DNA of 5,302 nucleotides from an uncultured Collinsella sp. (lineage in GTDB: Bacteria; Actinomycetota; Coriobacteriia; Coriobacteriales; Coriobacteriaceae): NCBI GenBank assembly GCA_905207425.1, contig CAJLLB010000125.1:1-5302 (forward strand), in the 5' to 3' direction. Under the pieces are notes generated by a model. It was given only the letters and a program-made list of their open reading frames with translations, had not been told where the DNA came from and ran no database searches. This document shows, in pieces, positions 1 through 4,652 of this stretch. How positions within the stretch are numbered: position 1 is the stretch's first letter; every line of letters begins with the position of its first letter. The position numbers were made by a program, and so were the translations under genes.

Positions 1-48
1 TCTAACGAAGCCGTAACGGCCGTTGGGCTCTTTTGGTGCCAGCCCTTC

Positions 49-76
49 TCGACCCGTACGCCACTCATGGTATGTT
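49..76 (+). promoter_or_regulatory. Possible promoter of the truncated TetR gene
   Basis: TCGACC at 49-54 (four of six matches to TTGACA) is followed after 16 bp by TATGTT at 71-76 (four of six matches to TATAAT). The -10 element touches the palindrome at 76-87, an arrangement typical of repressor-controlled promoters. Both boxes are only partial matches, so this is a weak call resting mainly on position. Confidence 0.3.
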
Positions 77-87
77 TATCGCGATAA
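76..87. promoter_or_regulatory. Palindromic operator candidate TTATCGCGATAA
   Basis: TTATCGCGATAA is a perfect 12-bp palindrome lying 17 bases upstream of the GTG start of the truncated TetR gene and abutting its possible -10 box. TetR-family genes are commonly autoregulated through such sites. It does not resemble the CAGCACAC-type operator elsewhere in this window, so it would belong to a different regulator. With the regulator broken, the site may be a relic. Confidence 0.45.
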
Positions 88-104
88 CAAGGACGGAGGT
101 GCCC

Positions 105-206
105 GTGACACGCAATAAGTACCCGGAGGAGACGGTCGAGAGGATTCTCGACGTTGCCGAGCGGCTCCTCGTGGGGCGCGGCTACGAGCACACCACGATG
201 ATCTGA
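105..206 (+). pseudogene. Truncated TetR-family regulator, N-terminal fragment of 33 codons
   Basis: The GTG start has a good ribosome site (GGAGG at about 95-99). The 33 residues, beginning MTRNKYPEET and running through RILDVAERLL to GYEHTTM, match the first helix and turn of a TetR DNA-binding domain. An intact member would continue with the helix-turn-helix and a ligand-binding domain to about 190 residues; here TGA at 204-206 ends the frame just before the recognition helices. The bases right after the break belong to an unrelated reading frame that resembles HsdS, so the gene was probably cut by recombination rather than by a point mutation. The fragment cannot bind DNA as a normal TetR protein. 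Family assignment is from residue pattern only but is fairly secure. Confidence 0.7.
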
Positions 207-339
207 AGAGCAATACGCCAAATCGAAAAAGGCAAGCCCTGGAGACGCGATTTTTGCCATAACGAGCGAGAATATCGAAGATGTCTGCACGCCATTGGCG
301 TGGGAAGGCGAACAGCCGGTTGCAATCAGCCTGAAATAA
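202..339 (+). pseudogene. hsdS: Fragment of a type I restriction-modification specificity subunit (HsdS-like)
   Basis: This frame has no start codon and opens right after a stop at 199-201. It reads about 45 codons to TAA at 337-339. Residues such as PGDAIFAITSENIEDVC followed by LAWEGEQPVAIS resemble the beta-strand segment of an HsdS target recognition domain, where a GD-hydrophobic-TSE pattern precedes an acidic loop and a final AIS/ISGH-type motif. In intact proteins this segment lies within a subunit of roughly 400 residues that gives DNA specificity to the HsdM methylase and HsdR nuclease; neither gene is in this window. The homology ends abruptly at AIS, where a histidine-containing motif would be expected. 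It is a non-functional remnant, probably left by a deletion or insertion that also cut the TetR gene. The match is from memory of the family pattern. Confidence 0.55.
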
Positions 340-594
340 GGCGACGATTGGGATTCTCTAGCTCGGATTTCCCGCTCGGTTCCTAAGGCGCTTAGAGCCG
401 GCTCATAAGGGCGAAAACAAAGCCACCCGCGACGATTCTTTCAGTCATCGCTCTTGTGCATCCCTCATGACCTGCGGAAATGCAAGACGTTAAAGCCGCT
501 GGCTACGATTCACTTTGCCAAACGGGTGTCGAAGAGGATAGTCGGCTGTTTTGGTGTTCATATCGGACGTTTTAGGGCCTCAAAACCAACCCGA

Positions 595-612
595 TTTTGT
601 CCCCGGACAAAA
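595..612. repeat. Inverted repeat TTTTGTCC-CC-GGACAAAA
   Basis: Two perfect 8-bp arms are separated by CC. This is the most symmetrical member of a group of TTTGTCC/GGACAAA motifs between 595 and 724. It could be a protein-binding site or the edge of a repeat element. No gene is close enough to assign it to a promoter. Confidence 0.55.
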
Positions 613-651
613 ATGAAACTGTGGGCTTGCGGTTTCGAAATAGTTCACGGA

Positions 652-672
652 TTTGTCCCAGGGTTTGTCCCA
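652..672 (+). repeat. Tandem direct repeat of TTTGTCCCA
   Basis: TTTGTCCCA occurs at 652-660 and again at 664-672, a spacing of 12 bases. The same core (TTTGTCC) forms the inverted repeat at 595-612 and appears inverted as GGACAAAA at 715-722. Five copies in about 130 bases of non-coding DNA is more than expected by chance for a 7-mer. Confidence 0.5.
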
Positions 673-818
673 AACGCCTACGCGAGGACACACGGAGGGA
701 TTCGGCGGCAAGGTGGACAAAACCGACAACCAAACTAGACCCAATTGGAATGGCGCCGCAACAAACGAGCGTGAAAGAGTGGGAGTAGTTCCGCCTGATT
801 TTTGCATCAGTCATCATT

Positions 819-864
819 ATTACGCCCTTATTATTGTGTTTTTGCACGATAATAAGGGCGTAAT
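819..864 (+). promoter_or_regulatory. 20-bp stem-loop upstream of the ATPase gene
   Basis: The left arm at 819-838 (ATTACGCCCTTATTATTGTG) pairs with the right arm at 845-864 across the 6-base loop TTTTTG. Nineteen pairs are Watson-Crick and one (835 with 848) is a G-U wobble in RNA. The stem ends 8 bases before the GGAGG ribosome site of the ATPase gene. It lacks a following T-run, so it is not a standard terminator. Each arm contains a -10-like hexamer (TATTAT at 829-834, GATAAT at 848-853). It could therefore be a long operator over the promoter, a leader RNA structure controlling translation, or a repeat-element end. I could not place a convincing -35 box. Confidence 0.75.
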
Positions 865-883
865 TTGTTGATGGAGGTTCCCC

Positions 884-2185
884 ATGCAGAGAAAGCTGAT
901 GGATAAGCTGGTCGAGTGGAAGGGAAGCGAACGCCGCAAGCCCCTCATCGTCAACGGCGCGCGCCAGGTCGGCAAAACCTGGATCCTCAAAGAGTTCGGG
1001 AAGCTGCATTTCGAAAGCATCGCCTATGTGAGCCTTGACAAGGATGAGCGGGCTCGCCGGTTCTTCGAACCCGACCTCGATCCCCGAAGAATCGTCTCCT
1101 CGCTCTCGCTGCACCTCGACATGGACATCGATCCGGGCAGAACGCTCGTTGTCCTGGACGAGATCCAGTCCTGTCCCGCTGCCATCACGTCGCTCAAGTA
1201 CTTCTGCGAGGACGCCCAAGAATACCATGTGGCCGCAGCCGGCTCCCTTCTGGGCATCTCCGCAACGCATGGGACCGGATTCCCCGTCGGCAAGGTCAAT
1301 TCGGTGAACCTCTTCCCGCTGAGCTTCACCGAATTCCTCGGCGCAACGGGAAACGGACGTTACGCCGAGCTGATCGAAAAGGGCGACCTTGCGATGATGA
1401 ACACCTTCTCGGACAAGCTCAAGGAGCTTCTGCGCACCTACTGCATCGTAGGGGGGATGCCGGAAGCCGTGAACGCCTACATCGACACGGCAGACGTGCG
1501 CGACGCGCGAGAGGTGCAGGACCAGATCCTTGTCGATTACATGAGCGATTTCGCCAAGCACGTGCCCGCAAACCTGCTGGCGCGGACTATGCTCGCGTGG
1601 GACTCCATCCCCAAGCACCTTTCAAAGGAGAACAAGAAGTTCGTATTCGGCCACGTTCGCAAAGGCGCTCGAGCAGCGGATTTCGAGGAGAGCCTGCGAT
1701 GGCTTGAGCAAGCCGGCCTCATCGTCAAAGTGCCGCGCGTGAGCAAACCAGGCATGCCGCTGAAGGCCTACCGGGACCAAAACGCCTTCAAGGTGTTCAT
1801 GTTGGACATAGGGCTTCTGGGGGCAATGAGCGGGCTGAGCCCGGCTGCGTTGGTAGACGGCAGCAGCATTTTCACGGAACTCAAGGGGGCCCTCACCGAG
1901 CAGTACGTCTGCCAGCAGCTCGTGTCGGACTGCGGCCTCGTGCCCTTTTACTGGTCGGCCGAGAACTCCAGCGGCGAGATTGACTTCCTCGTGCAGGCCG
2001 GGTCCGGCGTGTACCCCATCGAAGTGAAGGCCGAGGAGAACCTGCGCGCGAAGAGCCTGCGCGCCTTCAATGGGCGCTACGAGGGCATGAGCCCCCGCAG
2101 GTTCAGCATGTCGGGATTCCGTGACCAGGGCTGGATGCGGAACATTCCCCTGTACGCAATCGGGAACCCGGGCAATTGGGTTTAA
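884..2185 (+). CDS. AAA-family ATPase with C-terminal DUF4143 domain
   Basis: The ATG start has GGAGG at 873-877 with 6-base spacing. The 433-residue protein has an N-terminal P-loop ATPase domain: Walker A GARQVGKT at residues 25-32, Walker B LVVLDEIQ at 88-95, and the sensor-like AAAGSLLGIS at about 117-126. The C-terminal third has the DUF4143 pattern: KGALTEQYV, then GEIDFLV (D367) and PIEVK (E380, K382), resembling a PD-(D/E)xK nuclease fold. Length and layout are normal for COG1373 proteins, which are very common in gut bacteria and archaea but whose role is poorly understood; nucleic-acid-related or toxin/defence-like roles have been suggested. It is cytosolic, with no membrane segment. 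It seems to stand alone: upstream is a scar region with a long hairpin, and downstream is a convergent gene. It is intact, unlike the fragments to its left. The family call is secure; the function is not. Confidence 0.93.
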   Translation: MQRKLMDKLVEWKGSERRKPLIVNGARQVGKTWILKEFGKLHFESIAYVSLDKDERARRFFEPDLDPRRIVSSLSLHLDMDIDPGRTLVVLDEIQSCPAAITSLKYFCEDAQEYHVAAAGSLLGISATHGTGFPVGKVNSVNLFPLSFTEFLGATGNGRYAELIEKGDLAMMNTFSDKLKELLRTYCIVGGMPEAVNAYIDTADVRDAREVQDQILVDYMSDFAKHVPANLLARTMLAWDSIPKHLSKENKKFVFGHVRKGARAADFEESLRWLEQAGLIVKVPRVSKPGMPLKAYRDQNAFKVFMLDIGLLGAMSGLSPAALVDGSSIFTELKGALTEQYVCQQLVSDCGLVPFYWSAENSSGEIDFLVQAGSGVYPIEVKAEENLRAKSLRAFNGRYEGMSPRRFSMSGFRDQGWMRNIPLYAIGNPGNWV

Positions 2186-2230
2186 GCCCGAAACGGGATT
2201 TCCGTGAGGCAGGCGGTTTCTTTCGTCTCG

Positions 2231-2256
2231 AAAAAATAACCCAATGCTGCATCGGT
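2231..2256 (-). terminator. Intrinsic terminator for the minus-strand zinc-ribbon gene
   Basis: Read on the minus strand, CCGATG (2255-2250), loop CAG and CATTGG (2246-2241) form a 6-bp stem with one G-U pair. It is followed by G, TTA and six Ts (2236-2231). It lies about 85 bases downstream of the minus-strand stop at 2341, in the gap where that gene faces the ATPase gene. The stem is short, so efficiency may be modest. Confidence 0.5.
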
Positions 2257-2283
2257 CAAATCGAACGGAAGCCATGCATTCTC

Positions 2284-2311
2284 CTGCGTCTCCGGAAGGA
2301 GAGAGGCGCAG
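2284..2311. other. 9-bp stem-loop in the convergent gap
   Basis: CTGCGTCTC (2284-2292) can pair with GAGGCGCAG (2303-2311), with one G-U pair and a 10-base loop. Neither side has a T-run, so it is not an intrinsic terminator by itself. It could stabilise the 3' end of the minus-strand transcript, upstream of the terminator at 2231-2256. Confidence 0.35.
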
Positions 2312-2340
2312 AGTGCAGATTCGCGGCAGCAGGCTTCAGC

Positions 2341-2613
2341 CTAGACCAGCCCGCCCTCGATCGCGATGAAGCGGGGCGAGGACTTAGGCTTGCCCACGGG
2401 CTTAGGCGCATCCTTGACCCACGCCCACTCGGGGGCGACCAGCGTAAAGAAATATCCGCAATCGTCGCAGACCTCGTAGACGGCGTCCGGGTTGAGCGTC
2501 CGGGCGAAGTGGGTCTTGTGGCCGCGGCGGGGGCAGAGCTGCTCCTGCTTGCTGAGCGAGATCAGGTAGGGGTTCGTGAGCGGCACGCGAGGCCGCCGGG
2601 CCATGAGGTTCAT
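2341..2613 (-). CDS. Small zinc-ribbon-like hypothetical protein
   Basis: A 90-residue protein, counting from the ATG at 2613-2611. This start has an AAAAGGG-type ribosome site 5 bases upstream; the frame stays open to another ATG at 2661, which has no clear ribosome site. The sequence begins MNLMARRPR, then shows CPRRGHKTH (C27, H32, H35) and VCDDCGYFF (C49, C52). This CPxxGH...CxxCG arrangement suggests one bound zinc ion. The tail (DAPKPVGKPKSSPRF) is basic, proline-rich and probably flexible. No membrane segment or catalytic motif is visible. The gene is transcribed away from the TetR gene and shares its intergenic region and operator, so it may be co-regulated. I do not recognise a family. 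The compact gene, the cysteine pairs and the downstream terminator argue that it is real. Confidence 0.72.
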   Translation of the reverse strand: MNLMARRPRVPLTNPYLISLSKQEQLCPRRGHKTHFARTLNPDAVYEVCDDCGYFFTLVAPEWAWVKDAPKPVGKPKSSPRFIAIEGGLV

Positions 2614-2671
2614 GTCGACCCTTTTGCGCGGGCGGTTATTGCAACAGGTTTTGTGCATCATGCGAAGCGCG

Positions 2672-2700
2672 TTGACACGGTTGCGCTATCCAGTCATTAT
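2672..2700 (+). promoter_or_regulatory. Strong sigma70-type promoter of the TetR gene
   Basis: A perfect -35 box TTGACA at 2672-2677 is followed after exactly 17 bp by CATTAT at 2695-2700 (four of six matches to TATAAT). Transcription would start near 2707, inside the inverted repeat at 2705-2721, so a bound repressor would block initiation. The predicted leader before the TetR start is about 45 bases. Confidence 0.72.
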
Positions 2701-2724
2701 GACCCAGCACACTGTGTGCTGAAC
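2696..2724 (-). promoter_or_regulatory. Possible divergent promoter for the zinc-ribbon gene
   Basis: On the minus strand CATAAT (2701-2696) matches the -10 consensus at five of six bases. The -35 region is poor: GTTCAG at 2724-2719 with 17-bp spacing, or TTCAGC with 16. If it is real, the inverted repeat at 2705-2721 fills the spacer between -35 and -10, and one bound repressor would silence both directions. The -10 boxes of the two divergent promoters overlap. Confidence 0.35.
2705..2721. promoter_or_regulatory. TetR operator copy 1, CAGCACACTGTGTGCTG
   Basis: A perfect 8-bp inverted repeat around a single central T, lying at the predicted start of the TetR transcript. The same 17-bp sequence in the other orientation (central A) recurs at 3416-3432, before the hydrolase gene. 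A perfect dyad repeated exactly at the two ends of a TetR gene is strong evidence for an operator of that regulator. With the adjoining A, 18 bases are shared between the two sites. Confidence 0.82.
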
Positions 2725-2753
2725 GATTGATAGGTGACTTCGTGAGGAGGGTC

Positions 2754-3335
2754 ATGGACGCCAATAAACCCACACGCATCGTGGACGGCACGTCGGATGA
2801 GATCGTCGCGAGCGTGCGACGCCTCGCGTGCGAGCGCGGCTACGCGAGTCTTACCGTGCGCGATGTCCTCAAGGACCTGCACATCACGAACCGCGTGTTC
2901 TACAACCGCTTCGCCAATATCGACGAGGTGCTCGATATCGTGTATCGCGACATCGCCGGCAAGATGCGCGAAAGCCTGTGCGCACCGTATGACGGCGAGG
3001 GTGACTTCTTCGAACACGTGCATCACATCGCTGCGCGCACGCTGCACCTGTCCTACGTCGCCAAGCAGAACTTCAACCAGTTCGTGTTCGAGGCCGACTC
3101 GGCGGGGGAAGAAAACTTCGCCTGGTGGGATCGCGAGATTCGTGCGCTTATCACGCAGGGCAAACAGCTCGGCGTGGTGCGTGCCGACCTAGACGAGGCG
3201 CAGTCCTCGTATGCCATCTGGTGCTTTATCCGCGGGTTCAACGCCGATGCGCTCGGCCGCGGCATTCCCGAGAACGAGGCGCTGGCGCGCTTCCGCTACG
3301 GCTTCGACCTCATGCTTTCGGGCATGAGGGCTTAA
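2754..3335 (+). CDS. TetR/AcrR-family transcriptional regulator
   Basis: The 193-residue protein has an N-terminal helix-turn-helix domain: DEIVASVRRLACERGY at about 15-30, then TVRDVLKDLHITNRVFYNRF at 34-53, followed by a helical C-terminal ligand domain (about 60-193) with no recognisable signature. The length is typical of one-domain TetR repressors. The start is uncertain: ATG 2754 has AGGAGG only 3 bases upstream, while in-frame GTG 2742 (preceded by AGGTGA) and TTG 2727 are alternatives that add 4 or 9 residues. It is flanked by two identical dyads, one in its own promoter and one before the downstream hydrolase. It therefore most likely represses itself and the hydrolase-reductase operon until a small ligand, perhaps the substrate or product of those enzymes, releases it. 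A hairpin at 3373-3408 may separate its transcript from the next gene. Confidence 0.93.
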   Translation: MDANKPTRIVDGTSDEIVASVRRLACERGYASLTVRDVLKDLHITNRVFYNRFANIDEVLDIVYRDIAGKMRESLCAPYDGEGDFFEHVHHIAARTLHLSYVAKQNFNQFVFEADSAGEENFAWWDREIRALITQGKQLGVVRADLDEAQSSYAIWCFIRGFNADALGRGIPENEALARFRYGFDLMLSGMRA

Positions 3336-3372
3336 GGGCTGCACCCGGCGCACCCGTTTGCCACCATCTTTT

Positions 3373-3408
3373 CGGCGGTAGGTCCCATACGTATCGCCGC
3401 TTCTTTTG
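3373..3408 (+). terminator. Possible intrinsic terminator after the TetR gene
   Basis: CGGCGGTA (3373-3380) pairs with TATCGCCG (3392-3399) in an 8-bp stem with one G-U pair and an 11-base loop, followed by CTTCTTTTG. The T-tract is interrupted, so termination may be partial. It falls between the TetR stop and the second operator, as expected if the downstream operon has its own promoter. Confidence 0.5.
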
Positions 3409-3415
3409 CCCATCT

Positions 3416-3432
3416 CAGCACACAGTGTGCTG
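3416..3432. promoter_or_regulatory. TetR operator copy 2, CAGCACACAGTGTGCTG
   Basis: The exact reverse complement of the site at 2705-2721, extended here to a 19-bp perfect dyad by flanking T and A (3415-3433). It ends only 7 bases before the GGAG ribosome site of the hydrolase gene. No strong promoter is evident beside it: TTTGCC at 3405-3410 is a weak -35 candidate and would put the -10 inside the repeat. Repression could act by blocking initiation at such a promoter or by roadblock of read-through from the TetR gene. Confidence 0.82.
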
Positions 3433-3452
3433 AATGAAAGGAGAACGTGTAC

Positions 3453-4643
3453 ATGAAGAAGACCGTAAAGAAAATCGTCATCGTCCTGGTGCTTGTCATT
3501 GTGGCCCTCGTGGGCACCATCGGCTTCACCTGGAAAGACGAGATCGCCTCCGTGGCCAGCTTCCACAAGATCCGCGAGCGCAACGCAAGCCACGGTGATG
3601 CTAACGTCTACGAGATGACCATGGCCGGCGACTACTACATCGACAAGTTCGTCGAGCAGGGCGGCGTTTCGAGCGACGCCGAGCTCATCGACTTCGTCAT
3701 CGGCAACATCACGAAGGGTGTCGTCGACATCTCCATGCCCACGCCCCAGATCGGCTGCTCGTCGTTCACCGCCTCCACGGCCGCCGGCGACGCGCTGTTC
3801 GCCCGCAACTACGATATGCACACCACGCACGCCGCCATCGTGCACACTTCCGCCTCGGGCGACCGCCACGCCACGGTCTCCACGGTCGACCTGGGCCTGC
3901 TGGGCATGGACGCCGAGTCCGAGGTCGACGGCCTCAAGGACCGCCTCACCTGCCTGGCTGCCGTCTACGCGCCGCTCGACGGCATGAACGACGCCGGCGT
4001 GAGCTGTGGCGTCTACATGACCTACCAGGGTCCCGAGGGCGAGGTCACGGCCACGAACCAAGATACCGATAAACCCGACATGACCACCACCACCTTCCTT
4101 CGTCTCGTGCTCGATTACGCCGACGATCTGGACGAGGCCGTCGAGATCGCCCAGTCTTACGACATGCATGACTCGGCAGGCACGAGCTACCACTACATGG
4201 TGGCCGACGCATCCGGCCGCAGCGCCATCTTCGAGTGGGTTGCCGCAGACGACGACACCGACACCGACGGTTCCGCCCGTGAGCTGCGTGTGACCTACAA
4301 CGACGACGATGCCGCGTTCGGCGAGGTCGAGGCTGCGGCGGACTACCAGTGGGTCACGAACTTCGTGCTCGAGCCCAACTACTACGCCTCCGACGATGCC
4401 AAGAAAGGCCTCGACCGCTACAACGAACTCTACACGCGCCTGTCCGCGACCGACGGCATCGTGGCCGACGAGTCTGCGGCTATGGATGTGCTCGCCGCCG
4501 TGGGTCGTCGTAGCTGGAACAACGACGACGCCAACACCATCACCGTTCACAGCGTCGTGTACAACCTCACCGACCGCGTGATGTACTGGGTCCCCAACGA
4601 GAACTTTGACGACGCAAGCGCCTGGATCACCTACAAGCTGTAA
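3453..4643 (+). CDS. Membrane-anchored linear amide C-N hydrolase (choloylglycine hydrolase/penicillin acylase superfamily)
   Basis: I take ATG 3453, with GGAG at 3440-3443 and 9-base spacing; GTG 3447 is in frame but too close to the ribosome site. The 396-residue protein starts MKKTVKK with a hydrophobic segment at about 8-27 and no clear signal peptidase site, suggesting an N-terminal anchor with the body outside the cell membrane. The Ntn-hydrolase core begins at C102 (IGCSSFTA). R118 and D121 follow at the same spacing as C2, R18 and D21 of bile salt hydrolases. DGMND (N179), HYMVADASGRSAIFEW (about 247-262) and VTN (N303) also fit; R322 in DRY may be the final catalytic-pocket arginine. 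The expected reaction is cleavage of an amide bond in an N-acyl conjugate such as a conjugated bile acid, N-acyl amino acid or penicillin. C102 is internal, so autocleavage after G101 would be needed. The gene sits under a TetR operator and is probably co-transcribed with the reductase gene. The superfamily is confident; the substrate is unknown. Confidence 0.88.
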   Translation: MKKTVKKIVIVLVLVIVALVGTIGFTWKDEIASVASFHKIRERNASHGDANVYEMTMAGDYYIDKFVEQGGVSSDAELIDFVIGNITKGVVDISMPTPQIGCSSFTASTAAGDALFARNYDMHTTHAAIVHTSASGDRHATVSTVDLGLLGMDAESEVDGLKDRLTCLAAVYAPLDGMNDAGVSCGVYMTYQGPEGEVTATNQDTDKPDMTTTTFLRLVLDYADDLDEAVEIAQSYDMHDSAGTSYHYMVADASGRSAIFEWVAADDDTDTDGSARELRVTYNDDDAAFGEVEAAADYQWVTNFVLEPNYYASDDAKKGLDRYNELYTRLSATDGIVADESAAMDVLAAVGRRSWNNDDANTITVHSVVYNLTDRVMYWVPNENFDDASAWITYKL

Positions 4644-4652
4644 GGAGCACCC

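Larger units (their letters stand above)
340..818. other. Gene-free spacer with decayed coding character
   Basis: No reading frame here combines a ribosome site, a credible start and a recognisable protein. Directly after the HsdS-like stop the same frame stays open for another 22 codons to TAA at 406-408, which may be more degraded sequence, but I do not recognise it. The stretch looks less GC-rich than the flanking genes. Its notable contents are the TTTGTCC motif cluster at about 595-724 and, at its right edge, the hairpin before the ATPase gene. It looks like the remains of mobile or defence-related DNA. Confidence 0.5.

Noticed and set aside
15..45. AACGGCCGTT palindrome (15-24) and GGGCT/AGCCC stem (25-29 with 41-45)
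   Set aside because: Short GC-rich symmetry without a T-run or an identified upstream gene; too weak to call a terminator or operator.
340..408. Continuation of the HsdS-like frame past its stop (22 codons to TAA at 408)
   Set aside because: It could be decayed coding sequence, but I do not recognise it, and a 22-codon open stretch is expected by chance.
454..738. Plus-strand open frame of 94 codons in the gene-free spacer
   Set aside because: It starts at TTG without a ribosome site, and its sequence is shaped by the TTTGTCC repeats (FCPRT, GFVPGFVP). No family resemblance.
572..1618. Long minus-strand open frame (348 codons) opposite the ATPase gene
   Set aside because: It is antisense to a gene with clear Walker motifs, its translation shows no recognisable domain, and it runs through the hairpin and motif cluster. 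Such frames are common opposite GC-rich genes.
2187..2197. CCCG-AAA-CGGG mini-stem just after the ATPase stop codon
   Set aside because: Only 4 bp, followed by ATTTCC and not a T-run; not enough for a terminator.
2176..2730. Plus-strand open frame over the zinc-ribbon gene
   Set aside because: It has no ribosome site, runs through the terminator hairpin, the divergent promoters and the operator, and shows no domain. The minus-strand gene with paired cysteines is the better reading.
3747..3770. C102 of the hydrolase as a lipoprotein cysteine
   Set aside because: It lies about 100 residues from the N-terminus, far from the hydrophobic segment, and matches the Ntn-hydrolase nucleophile with correct Arg/Asp spacing. 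It is catalytic, not a lipobox.
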